A DNA stretch of 64,000 nt from Adiantum capillus-veneris (lineage: Eukaryota; Streptophyta; Polypodiopsida; Polypodiales; Pteridaceae), in contig CM043963.1 in assembly GCA_014529385.2 (NCBI GenBank), positions 66,444,895 to 66,508,894 on the forward strand, written 5' to 3'. Made by a program: the position numbers and the translations under genes. Below are positions 30,787 to 43,600 of the stretch, in pieces. The first letter of the stretch is position 1, and each line of letters starts with the position of its first letter. Under the pieces are notes generated by a model, which did not search any database, was not told where the DNA came from, and saw only the letters and a list, made by a program, of their open reading frames with translations.

Positions 30787-32867
30787 GTCTTCTTATCCCC
30801 ACAGTATACTCCTCGATTTCAACCAACATGATTTTCACACTCTTGTCAACTTTAAGCAAAATCTCTCTCTCTCTCTCTCTCTCTGTGTCAAATCTCTAGT
30901 AGATACGTGAGGTCGTTTTGCGATGCCACTATTGGACACATCCTTTTTGGAAAGGATCTATAGCCCTAGATCACCGTTGATTCTAGATCGTCCGATATGG
31001 GACCGGTGGATATGGATTGATTAGAGCTTGAACCCACATCCCCCACCTTACAACCATGCTAGCGCATGTGGCCTATTGAGTAGAGGAGACAATAGGTTAC
31101 TATCAAGTTGCTCACTATTTTAGAGTTCAGTTTGGCAAGCTCGCACCTCGTTCATTCCACCAGAGATGCTCATAGCCCATGGAGCTTACATGTAGTTCAC
31201 CACCAGTTCACATATAACTTCACAATGAGTTCACACTTTGCTCACACCAAATGTTTCAAGCAACAATTCCAATCCTTGCTGACACCCAATTGAGATTTTC
31301 ACCCAGAAATTCCCTACAAAGGTGTGATGTCCTTCACGGATGAGGATCCTTTACAATGTTCCTATAATGCTAAAAGTTCTTGTCTTCTTCGTCTTATTTT
31401 GTGAGTGTGGGTATGTATGTGTGTGTGTGTGTGCGTGGAGTACGTGATAAATATGTTGCAAAGCTTGCCACATGCTTCTTAGAAGTACTCACAGAAGAAA
31501 AATTCTGAGCTAGGGATGGATCCAAGACATTCAGAAGCGATTGGAAGATGGAATGCAACCCACATTGCTTCATGATGCATCATTAGACCCCACATTTAAT
31601 GAGGCTTTCCTACACTATCAATGTATCATGGCATGGAAAAAAGCCAAAGGCATGTGATTTACGCATTACACCACACACATTGCCCCCAATTACAAAAGCA
31701 TGTTCTTCTCTGAGAGAGGAGACCGTACAGATTGATACATGTTTGAGCCTATCCCCATCTACAATCTGCACCATAGCAACAATCTAGCTTAACTTCCATT
31801 CCCTTGGATGCGAGACATGGCGTTTGAGCATTGGGGAAGAGTTCTTTGTATATGCATACTATGTCCCTTGAAAGTTGAAGGGCCTGAGCATCCTACCCTA
31901 CTCAAATGCTCACCTTTTGATCACTATGAGATTGCTCAACTGTTGATTGTGTACGAGATTGCTTCCGTCATATTTTTAGCCCGGATCCCTCCTCACATAC
32001 CTTTCTTTCCCATCCACTTTATAGACTCTCATGTGCCACCCTCATATCTTCAAGCATTAAGAGCCATCCGTAAGCTCAACATAGAGCATGACCTATGAGA
32101 CAAGGGCTCTCAAAGTTTGTGCAAATAGAGATTTTTAAGTCCTTATAGTAGGTATTTGGAAGTACTCCACATGTGTCTTGCTCTCTTGTGACTGCTAGTG
32201 CTCTCACTTGGACCAATTGCAAGCTCAACGTTGAGGCATCTTGCACCTCTGTGTAGGTCTTTTGTAGTGTGATGCATTTTTACCTTTGAGGGGTGGCTAA
32301 TTGATTTTATGCACATAACTCAAGGAGGATTTTGGGCCACAAAGTCTCTCTAGTTTTACATATATTCTTTTGATGAATCTCCTTTTCACATCTGAGTTCT
32401 CAGGGGTCTTTGTTCTCGAAGTGGACCAAGCATCAATATATATATGTGTGTGGGGAAGTGCATCCCTAGGTGAGAATTACTCCTCACTATGCCTCTTTTC
32501 TTTATATGCCCTACAAAGGGAATGCACAAAAAATTATCTTTATAGAGAATAGAGGTTTTATGCTATTATTTGATGCATACAGAAAGTGCAACAAATATGT
32601 AGCTAAACGCATTTGGATGCTTATGGTCATTTATGCCGTATGCATTCTCTTTGTGAGTTCTAGAAAATTAAAGCGAGGATCATGCATTGCAATGCATGCC
32701 ACTCAAGTTGCAAAAGATCCTCTTAATTGCCTTCTAATGCATATACCATAAGACTATATGCCCTTGTAATGCATACATAAATCAAGCAATAGAAAGCATA
32801 TTGATAGAGAATGACATCAAAGACTTCTCCAACATAATGAAGACTAAGGTTCAAATCGATCTTCATG
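30600..32867. other. No recognised gene; unique sequence with simple repeats
   Basis: (CT)n tracts occur at 30758-30782 and 30863-30884, and (GT)n at about 31417-31433. ORFs of up to about 96 codons (for example 31808-32098 plus) match nothing I know. An 18-bp perfect palindrome CATGCATTGCAATGCATG lies at 32681-32698. Confidence 0.4.
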
Positions 32868-32893
32868 GGACATTACAAGAGGTTGTGTGCTCT

Positions 32894-33228
32894 TGTGACG
32901 CTGTTAGCGACGAAAATACACTGGATTTTTATAACCTCCGGCGTCGCTAAAATCGTCGCTAAGTGTCGCTACGAGAGCGTCGCTATAACCGTCGCTACAT
33001 GCGTCGTTATGAGCGTCGCTATAACCGTCGCTACATGCGTCGTTATGAGCGTCGCTATAACCGTCGCTATATAGCGACGTTCATAGCGACGCCTTTAGCG
33101 ACGGTTATAGCGACGTTCATAGCGACGCCTTTAGCGACGGTTATAGCGACGCTTACACAGAAGTCTATAGCGACGCTCATAGCGACACTACAGAGCCATA
33201 AATAGCGACGGTTATAGCGACGTCCGAG
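32894..33228. repeat. CACTA left subterminal repeat array, switching orientation at a palindrome
   Basis: The heptamer TAGCGAC occurs 21 times by eye counting both orientations (9 as GTCGCTA, 12 as TAGCGAC), plus GTCGTTA variants. Apart from one early copy, the left half reads GTCGCTA and the right half TAGCGAC. They meet at the perfect palindrome CGTCGCTATATAGCGACG (about 33061-33078). Within each half a 36-bp higher-order unit repeats. In CACTA elements such arrays bind the TNPA protein. Confidence 0.85.
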
Positions 33229-33603
33229 AGAATTTTTTTTTGGTGACAGGGCATTGATTGCCCTGCCACCCATCAACCATATTGTACTTGATTCACTTTT
33301 TAAAAAAAGTGCAAGGGTAGATAATAGACCCAAAATAGTCACCCACAAGACGCATTGTTTGCAAAATTGACAAGCGTAAAATTGACAATTGTACACATCA
33401 TAGGCAAAATGAATTGATTGGCAAATGTAATAATGATAATTGTACAACATCATAGGCATAAAGAATTGATTGACAAAATGAACTACGGTGACAAATGTAA
33501 TAATATACATGGTTCAAAAAGACGTATAAAATTCGTTTCATGATACATAAGCTATGAGAAACCCTGAACTAATGCTATCTAGCTACGGCTAAACTGACGT
33601 CGT

Positions 33604-34912
33604 TTAGTCAGACGTCTCATCGCGTCCAAGCGGCATATCTGTCGGATTCTGCAAAAAAAGACAATAAGACAGCTTTCAGTAAGTATAAATATATAACGAC
33701 ATTTATAAAACAATACAAAAAATAGAAAAGAGTAAACCCTAATACTAACCATGCCGCCGCGAGAACTGAGAATGTCCATCAAGGCGTTTAAGCCCTTCCT
33801 GCCTGCGTACTCGCGCTCGTACGGTGTGGGATCACGTCCTGTCATCGACCACTGTCAAAACATACAAAGATTTCATTATGTTAGAATTAAGAAACTCATA
33901 AACCCTAAACTATCGAACATAAAGAGCAATGCGAAAACACTTACAAAATCGGCCTCAAATGATGCCCATCCACAGCTCCCCAAGTGGTGCGAGCTCCCTG
34001 TCTCTACTCGCGCTCTGGCTGCATCCTTTTGTTGCTTCCACTTGTCAGGATTCTCGCGCGCTGCTTTCTTCGCATTCTTTCAATCTTCTTTGACCAGCCA
34101 ATCTGGCCTGTTCCACCCATGCTTGATTGCTTTTTGCACTTCGGAACGCTTGTGTTTGCAGTATTCGCACATTCGAATCTTCATCAGGTCTTCATTGAAG
34201 CGCTGATCCCGTGTTGGAACGGGAAACTCATCATGAAGATGCTGATGACTCTGTTTTTTAAATCACTTGGTACTTCACTCCATTTGTTTAGTATGTAGTG
34301 TCTAAACAGCTAAGAGCAAAGACCACGCATGCGCTATATCACCTTCTTGCCGTCATCATCCATGATGATGCCGCCGCTGAAGTCGACGGAGTAAGGCAAG
34401 CCCTCTGGCCGGTGACGTGTGAACCTGGGTGTCCCGACAGGGGTCTCTAGCGGCGTGTCGGTGGGGGTACGGACGTCAGGTGTCTCCACCGGCGTCTGGC
34501 CCCCGAAGCGAGGAGTGTCGAGTGGGGTGGCTCCTGGCGGAGTAGGTAGAGGTGTGTAGCTGCTAGGAACAGTCAGTCGCGCAAAACCTGGCGTAGATGG
34601 CGATGCTGTGGATGGTGTGGGGGCGGGCAAAGAAGGGGAGGATAAAGAGCCTCGTCGAACACGAGGCGGTGTGGAGGCATCGGCGGCGGAATCCCCACAA
34701 CAACCGCCACCGCCACCACTAGAGCGCCGGTGTCTAGACGAGTGTGAAGCTCGTCTCGTCGACGCCGAAGCTTCGGAGTGCGTCGAATGCTCCGAAAGAG
34801 AGGGAGATGCGGATGGAGTAGGAACGCGCGATGATGCGCTAGAGCGATGACGCTCCACGTACCACTGTCTCTGCTGCGGTGACAAAGAAGAAAGAAACTC
34901 CTCATCATCCAT
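33604..34912 (-). pseudogene. CACTA TNPA-like protein (plant transposase Ptta/En/Spm type), probably frameshifted
   Basis: Predicted exons 34912-34343, 34309-33945, 33851-33750 and 33648-33604, all with GT-AG borders. Exon 1 starts MDDEEFLSSLSPQQRQWYVE and is rich in Ser and Pro with repeated TP motifs (TPxxTP). Exon 2 carries KRSEVQKAIKHGWNRPDW and a Lys/Ala-rich helix up to GCGWASFEADF. Exon 3 is WSMTGRDPTPYEREYAGRKG, and exon 4 is short and ends NPTDMPLGRDETSD. This matches the helical and DPT blocks of the Transposase_24 (Ptta/En/Spm) family. Exon 2 enters and leaves in different frames (365 bp), so an indel near 34225 probably breaks it. The role in the family is binding the subterminal repeats. 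Confidence 0.65.
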
Positions 34913-37900
34913 ACCTGCATTAAACACACGAATATTTAAACTTAATATTGAATGAATAGAGTAGACAATGACGCAAAGACCATTAAATACAATGACGTAA
35001 TGACGCATATAAATACAATGACGCAATGAATTGAGTGATAGAAGAGGCAAGTCGAAAACTCAGAATTTTCAATCAAAAGATGTGAGCGCGAGTAGAAAAG
35101 AGCGTTATACACCATGGAAGGTACTTAGAGAGCCATAGCTTTTACAACACGGAGCAAAATTGTTCAAATACAATATTTGTGGCTTTAAGAGATCTCTCTC
35201 TCATCCTCGCATAACTCAGCATAACTTCCTATCTCTATATAGAGCTCTCCGTTTAAACACATATCCTCTGTTTCATTTTGTAGCTCCTCTGCATGCACCC
35301 CATATAGAGTAGTAGCATCTTGATGCTCGTCTAGCACCACCGCAGCGGCTTCTGATTGAGCATCTTCTCTGATCTCCTCCATTGATGCCGTTGTGATTGG
35401 CACATGGTAGCCTTCATACGTCCTTGCACTACGAGGGGCTACCTTTATGACGTACCACCAGTTTGATGTAGACTTTGTAGGATGAAATATTACCTGCCAG
35501 AGCCATATAACTTACATGAGAGCTTTCAAGCACATAACTTGTAAAAGGGGGATGTTAACTATTTACGTACTTACTTGTTCACAATGCTCGGGTAGTACGA
35601 AAGTGTCTCTTAGGTCATTCTATTTCTTAGTAGAGTCCACCTCAAGAAAACCAGACTCTCCTCTACGCACAGTAGCGTTGCGACTCTCCATGATTATCTT
35701 GAATCATTGCACGTCGAACAAGTCGACAAAAAATCCTCTGTAATCGATCCTCAAAATCTCTTGTAGCGTGCCGAAGTAAGTGAGTTCCGCCACCACAGGA
35801 TCTGCATCAGAGGAACGTCGTCGACTAGACTGTTCAAATTTTGCCATGATTCCACAATCTTGAGTAAAACACTTTTTGTCGATCCGTTCCACCCTAAAAT
35901 GTCGACCTTTACACCATGCTGCTGTGTATGACTTATACTACAACGAACAACGATTATCAGTGGCCGTTCAAACGTTTAGAAATAAAGTCACTAGCTAGTC
36001 TTACATTGCAAACTTACCTTGGACGCGCAACCCCGAGAGTACTCCCACTCTTCCTCAGTCACTTCGTCACCGCATTGTTGTGCGCTTTTCAATTGGTTGT
36101 GCAAGCATCTTAAGCTCATTAATGTTGGTAGGCTCTCCAGAACCGTCGGATAGTGCATCGGTGGTCGTCTTCCCCGTCTCCACTCGATTCATGCCCTTTG
36201 TCACTCTTGCTTTGCATCCTCATATTGTGAAATCCACTTTTGCATCACTGGATTGTGAAGCATGCAAAATCGGTTGATTTTAGCCTCTAGATCTTTCGTC
36301 ATCTTCTTCTCAACACCGAGATTGCACATGACAATCCCAGATATGCGCTCATCATCTATGGTTCGCCATAGCGTGTCCCGAGCTTTATCAAATCCGTCTA
36401 GCCACTCTCCAATGTACACTAGGGACTCTGATACCAACCAACCTTCTGCCATGCTACCCTCCGGACGTGCCTTTTGACGCACATATCCCTTAAGCGTTTT
36501 CATGAAACGTTCTAAGAAGAACATCCATCTGGAATGAACTGTGCCAGCTATTTCCACCTCATCAACTATGTGAACAAGAAGATGTACCTGAATGGTTAGC
36601 ATGGTAGTAGGAAAATGTTTCTCAAACATGCACACAAGCTCCGCAGCATTGAGTTTGGCGAATGGTATGGAGTCTACGTTGATCTCCTTTTGTGAGATCC
36701 ATTGCACCAGCGTTGCAAGTTTGTAGATTGTGTTACGGATGTCGAGAGACAAACATCCCTCAATGGCAACCGGTAAAATAAACTGTAAACTATGTGCAGC
36801 AATGATATTAAAGTCCACATTTTATGCAATGATATTAAAGTCCACTATGAACGTACCTGACACATTTTATGCCAATCGTGTGACTTCAAACCGGTAAGCT
36901 TTCCTTCTTTAATAAAACACGTTCGGAGCGAGTGCATTATGCCAGTGGGGGTCCGCAAAGATCGAATGGTCTCTTTTACTTTGCGTTCTTGGGCTCCTGT
37001 GAAAATCCATGGTGCTTTAGGGAGTTTTATCGATCCATCAGATGCTGTTTGCGGCCAATATTGCTCCATACGATCCACATTTCTAAGGTCAACTCTGGCT
37101 CCCAAAGTATCTTTCTTGCCGGTCAGATGGTCCCATAGTAGATTACCCACATTCTTGAATATGTGCATTGGATCGAGCAAGTGATTGATCATGAGTCGGG
37201 GCGAGTATGGTAACTCGTACCATAGAGATAGTCTCTTCATCCCTGGAGGCAATCCGTCATCGCACATCTCCTTTTGCTCTAACCATGCTTGTGCAGACAT
37301 CCTTGGTGGCTCTCTTCCCAAAAAGCCGTCGCGTAACACATGATTCTCTGGAAGATACGCTTGATGACCTTCGTAGATTTGCTTCTTCAGTGAGGGCGCC
37401 ATACGTGCATTCAGTCTAGGTCCACATGTGACACATGCTCTGTATCCGCTTGTTTGAAGCCCTGCATGTATACACATGATAATAGATCAACTATGGGAAA
37501 AAACAAGATTTACAGTGTCTGAGTGAGGAGTGTCAATAGATCACCTGAGCATTCTGTTAGCCCGGGATAGTCATGCATGGTCCACATTAGAATGTCTCTG
37601 ATCAAAGCATTCCGTCGTCCTGTGTGTCGGCTCATATCCACCACCTCTATGCCAATCCACAATTGTTGTAGCTCTTCAAATAGTGGACGAAGATACACAT
37701 CCATATTCTCCACTTTATATCGCCCTGGCACAATCAAGCTTAGCCATAGGTGCCCCTTCTTCGTAGTCAACCACGGGGGAATGTTGTAGTTGACGATGAC
37801 AACGGGCCATACACTGTAAGATGTTGATCTTTGACCAAATGGATTTACGCCATCCATAGCCAGGCCTAAGCGCAAATTTCGAGCTTCCCTGGCAAAATCC

Positions 37901-38654
37901 GACCATGTTCCATCTATATGTTTCCAGGCTGCGCAATCTGCAGGAATTCGTAGCACACCATCCGAAGATTTATTCTCCTCATGCCATGATGCTAGGGCGG
38001 CCATGGACTTACATTCGAAGAAATGCTTGATGCGAGGAAGCAGAAGAGAATGTCGCAAAACCTTTTGTGGAATTTTTGTCCCGTGGAGATCTACTCGATA
38101 TCTTTTGGAATCACATTTCGGACACTTCTCCATGTCTATGTATTCCCCTCTGAAAAGAATGCAGTCATTAGGACAAGCGTGGATAGAATTGTAATCCATC
38201 CCCAAGTTTCGCAAAATCTTTCTTGCTTCATCTTGGGAATCTGGCATCACATTGTCAGCTGGTAGTATGTGCTCTTTAAGAAATCTACACAACATAAAAA
38301 TACGATACAGTCGTGTGAAAATCTATCAGATCATTATACATTTAGAGTTTTATTAAAGTAAACTAATTGTAATAGATCACCTGAAAAGCGCTGTGACGCT
38401 AGTGTCACTCCATCCAAACTTTGCCTGCATGTTGAGAAGAACCAGGAGTGCTTTCAATCTAGACATACGTGCTCCATTATACAATGGCGTATCGGCTTCA
38501 CTTTTCATATCATCATAGATAAGCCTTTATGAATCCGTGATCGTCTCGATCATTTCATCAATCTCGGGCTCAAACATTGCCTCGTTGGGAATGTGCTCAG
38601 CATGATCATCCCCCGAGCTGTCAGAGGCTTCATCTTGTGGCCTCACATATGCTG

Positions 38655-40278
38655 TGTAATGGAATTTGCCTATTCAATTTGAGAATAACGGAATTTAATG
38701 AGAGTACTTTCAAGAAATGATTTTGTGAGCATAGCGGGTAGACATAATTGAAGATAGCAACATAATCATAGCAATTAGTTAACTTGGCATAGACAATACT
38801 TTTGCAAGAGAGAGAGTTTAGAGAACATGACAACAATTGAGGACCAGATTTATGTGGAGCCGGTCCCCCCTCCAATAGGCATTTCTATTATGATTTCTCC
38901 GATAAAGAGAGACTTGTTACAATACAGTCTTTGTGTTCCTTGTGACCTAGGTGATGCCATGAAGATGGAAGGCTTCATGCACCACAAACATAACATAAAC
39001 TTGAAGAAAGCTTTAACTATCCCAAGCCTCAGTCCCAAGACCTCAAACACCTTCGAAGGTGGAGAGAGCTAGCAGGGAATGAGGGTAGGGAAGAGGAAGA
39101 AGAAACATTTCGTAGGAGAAAGAATTAGTTCCTCACTTATCATACTCTTGTTGCTAGCATACATAATAGCATAGTAATGAAGAAGAAGGATGTGGCAAGC
39201 TTAAGCATTGAAGCATGGCTCTTGGTTGGATTTGCACTCCATAGCCAAGAGTGTTGGTGTAGGCTCTCAACCTCTACTTGCTTGGAGAGGGAGCTCTTGC
39301 ACTTTGCATATCACACAAAAAGAGTGCTTGTGAGTGTGTGTGGGTGAGTATACCCCCTAGGCACCCCCCTAGCTTGCTTGGGTCGACCCCCCCTTGTAGC
39401 TCATGCCTGAAGCTCATTGGACCCCTCCAGGCCTAGCCAATCACAAGCAAGAGCCATTACAAGCAACATGGGTAGCCTTGGGACAAGTGTCCCCCTTTCC
39501 CCTTTGAGAGAGAGGACTTGATAAATGCTAAAACAATTAGATAATTCATGTAATTTATCATTGGACCCCTTTGAAGCCTAGCCAATAGGCTTCAAGCAAC
39601 ACATGAAGGTAACATGGGTAGGGGCCTGACATGTGTCCTTGCTGCCTCTTCAAGTTGGGCTTCCCTTGTGTGTGTGAGTGGGTGTTCTCTCTCTAGCCCC
39701 TAGGAAAAGGGCTCGCCCCCCCTCTTGTAGGAATGCTTTTGACTTTTAGGTGATCAAGCACCTTACTCACCAAGCATGACAAAGCACTTGAACTAGGGGG
39801 TGTTCCCACAAGCATCTCAGGCAAGCTTCTCAAGGCACCTCAAGTACTTTAATCATGCAGCAAGTCAAGCACCTCAAGCATGGAGCCAGTCAAGCACCTC
39901 AAGCATCTTAATCAATCACCTCAAGAATGAAAAACATCTCAAGCATGACAAGCACCTCAAGCATGACAAGCACCTCGAGCTTGGGCCGGGTTCCCACCTC
40001 AAGCTCGCCCTAGCTTACTTAAGGTCAAAGGACTTTTACACACATTTATTGGAGGTCTTCAATGAAGCTAACCCTAAGGTCTTATGCTCCATTGGTTAGC
40101 CTTGCTCTTTGATAGACCATCTCCCTTTTGGGCCCCTTTACCATTGGCCCCGTGTTGAGATAGATCTATAAGCACATACCTATATCTTAACACTTGTTCC
40201 CGTTTATTCTCCCACATTAAATGATCAATTTAATATGAGAAAATCATTTGGGTTAGTTAGAGATTAGATTTTATGACA
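38655..40278 (-). repeat. 3' LTR of the chromovirus
   Basis: Starts TGTAATGG and ends TTATGACA on the plus strand. Preceded by TGCTG. It contains a minisatellite of CACCTCAAGCATGA-like units at about 39830-39985. The polypurine tract (aagagagaggtaa on the minus strand) adjoins it at about 40279-40291. Confidence 0.92.
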
Positions 40279-40638
40279 TTACCTCTCTCTTGAAATCATA
40301 GTCGTCCTCGACTATGAGGTAGAAAAGATAAAGTCTTAATCATTAGTCAATCGTACTTAGCGGGTAAAGGATCCCTTTTTATCCTATGACATCTTTCCAA
40401 GATGGATGACTAATCCATTTGGTGCTTGGGAGACATAGCTGCCGCAAGCATGTCTGCTCTTTAGTCCATTTTATTCTCCCAAAGTAGAGTGACAAATTCT
40501 ACTTGGTGTTTGAGAGACGTCGTCATCACAAACATGATTCTAAGCATGCATACTAATTAAATTTTGTGCACAATTAAAAAGAGGACTAGTCATATAAGAC
40601 AAAAACATGAGTTATTTAAAAGAAATTTGTACATTTGC

Positions 40639-43600
40639 TTACTCTAATGTAGCATTGTAAGCATTGACAAGGTTCATACTATCCTTAAGTTGTACTCCTT
40701 GCATCCATTTAGCATCTTCAAAAGGATAATTTTTGAACTTAATAAGATACCGTCGGATAATCTTACCATGTCGTAGTACCTTGTCTTCATGCCGAAGGAT
40801 AGCTTCGGGTTGTAGCACCTCTTCTTGGTCTTCAACTTCGGGAGGGTCTTCAATAATTGGTTCAATTGGTGGCTCTCCTTTGTAGGGCTTAAGTAAGCTT
40901 ACATGAAAGGCATTGTGTATAAGCCAATGGTTGGGCAACTTGAGTTGATAAGCCGTGTCATTGATAGGCTTCAAGATTTGGAAAGGACCATAGTATCTTT
41001 TTGCTAGTTTAGCATAATACTTTTGATGGCCCGTAGGATTTTTGCCCGTCGTTTGCCTTAATCGAGCCTTAGGAAACTTGAGTAAGACCCAATCATTTTC
41101 TTTGAACATTAAGGCTCTTCTGTGCTTATCAGCATCAGCTTTTTGTCTTTGTTGAGAGATGGCTATAGCCTCCCTAATCTTTTGAAAAGATTCTTGTAGG
41201 TCACGGCTATACTCATCGGCGGCGAAGATTTTCCCATGTACTTTCAGTAGCAAGGGACTTTTAGGTCTTCCTTCTATGATCTCGAAAGGTGCTTTGCCCG
41301 TAGAAGTATGTACAATATTATTGTAGGCATACTCTACTAGCGGTAAATACTTTTCCCATTGTGAGCGTTGATCTACTTCGGTAACATAAGTCTTGAGTAG
41401 ATCGAGTATCGTAAGATTGGCTATCTCACTTTGGCCATCCGTTTGTGGGTGATAGGCCGAAGAGAAATTCAATCTTGTTCCTAGATTTTCAAAGAGACCT
41501 TTCCAGAAATTACTGGTCATTCTAGGATCTCTATCTGACACGATGGATGTGGGTAATCCATGGTGTTTGAAAATCTGAGATATGAAGAGAGTTGCCATTT
41601 GATGTGCCTTAATAGTCTTTTTGACAGGAATAAAATGTGCTTGCTTGCTAAACCTGTCGACTATTGTCCATATTCCTGTATTCCCATGGATAGACTTGGG
41701 TAATCCAAAGATGAAATCCATGGATATACTCTCCCATGGTGAATTTGGAATAGGCAATGGCTGGAGTAATCCAGGTTGCTTCCCTCTATCATACTTGGTC
41801 TTTTGGCATACTACACATTTTGAAACATACTCTTGTATGTCCACTTTCATGGTAGGCTAATAGAAATACGTCTCTACTCCTCGGAGAGTAGGTTGAATAC
41901 CTCTATGCCCTGCATATGGAGGAGCATGGGATTCATACATAACCTTCTCACGAAGGGAATGGGTAACACATAGCCTATTGCCGTGAAGAAGATAACCATC
42001 CTGCAAGGTGAATGGTTCCTCTTTCTTCCCCAAAGCAAGGGCTGACATTATGTCTCTAAAGTCAGGGTTAGTAGCATACTCATCTATCATAGAGGATAGA
42101 TCATTGTGAGTAGCTATAGACACCGCATTAACTTTTGGTCATCGTGAAAGTGCATCGGCAACTTGATTGTGCTTACCAGCTATGTGAGCAATATGAAAAT
42201 TAAATTGCGAAAGAAAATTTGCCCACCTCATTTGTTTGTCAGAAAGCTTGGTTTGCGTCATGAAATACTTGAGACTTTGGTGGTCGGTTCGTAGGATAAA
42301 TGGAGTCCCCAATAGGTAGTGCTTCCATGTGTCTAGGGCATGTAGAACAGCTAAAAGCTCTTTCTCATAAATGCCCAAGACTCGTTCATCACCATTGAGC
42401 CTTCGGCTCTCATATGCTATGGCATGCCCTTCTTGAAGCAAAACCGCTCCAAGGCAATCACCACAAGCATCACATTGGACCTCAAAGGGCTTTGAGAGAT
42501 CCGGAAGCACGAGGACTGGTTGGGAAGTAAGCTTCTCTTTGAGTTTTTCAAAAGCATTTTGCTCCTTAGCAGTCCATACAAACTTAACGTTCTTCTTGGT
42601 TAAGTCGTGTAGTGGTCCTGCCACTTGAGAGAATTTTGCTATGAAGCGTCTATAGTATGCACACATACCAATAAAGCTTCTTAGCTCATGTAGATTCCTT
42701 GGGTTAGGCCATGATTTTATTACCTCTAACTTTGATGGATCCATACGAATACCATCGTGAGAGATAATATGGCCTAGATATTGAATCTCTTGAAGGAAGA
42801 ATTCACTTTTCTTTTGGTTGAGAAAAAGTTTGTTCTCCCTCAAGGCTTGAAAAATCACTTGGAGATGTTGCTTATGTTCCTCCAAAGACTTGGAGTAGAT
42901 GATGATATCATCGAAGAACACTCCAGTGAATTTTCGATATGGTCTAAAAATTTTCTCCATCAAACGATTGAACGTAGCTGGTGCATTAGTCAAGCCAAAA
43001 GGCATGACTAGATATTCATAAAGACCAAATGTTGTGCGAAACGCGGTCTTTAAGATATCCTCATCCACTATCCTTATTTGATGATAGCCACTCTTAAGGT
43101 CAATCCTACTGAAGTAGGTAGAGCCTTGTAGCTTCTCAAACAGATCTTCTACCCGAGGTACGGGAAATCTGTTTTTAATAGTGATATGGTTTAGTGCTCG
43201 ATAGTCCACACACATACGGTATGTACCGTCTTTCTTTTGCACTAAAAGGACTGGAGAACAAAAGGGAGAGGAACTAGGCCTCACCATCCCTTTGTCTACC
43301 AGCTCTTGTACTTGCCTCATGATCTCCTCTTGTTGAGCTTGTGAGACTCGATAAGGAGGTTTGTTAGGCGGTGAGCTTCCTGGAAGGAGCTCAATACGAT
43401 GGTCATCATCCCCTCGTTTTGGAGGTAGGTCCATAGGGATATCATCGATGAACACATCTTGGAATCCTTTTAGAAAAGTAGACAAGTCTAACTCTTCTTG
43501 ATTCCTATCATTTTCATTTGATGAAACATTATTAGCTTTTAGAGACTCTTTGACATGAATCATGTACGCAAAAACTGAGCTCTTCATTGATTTATCAAAA

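Noticed and set aside
32963-33205. Plus-strand 80-codon ORF rich in Arg-Tyr repeats
   Set aside because: It is the translation of the CACTA subterminal repeat array; the 36-bp unit is a multiple of three, so no stops arise.
38827-39072. 81-codon ORF present in both chromovirus LTRs (also 46008-46253)
   Set aside because: Both copies are open only because the LTRs are near-identical; it lies on the strand opposite to gag-pol and has no homology.
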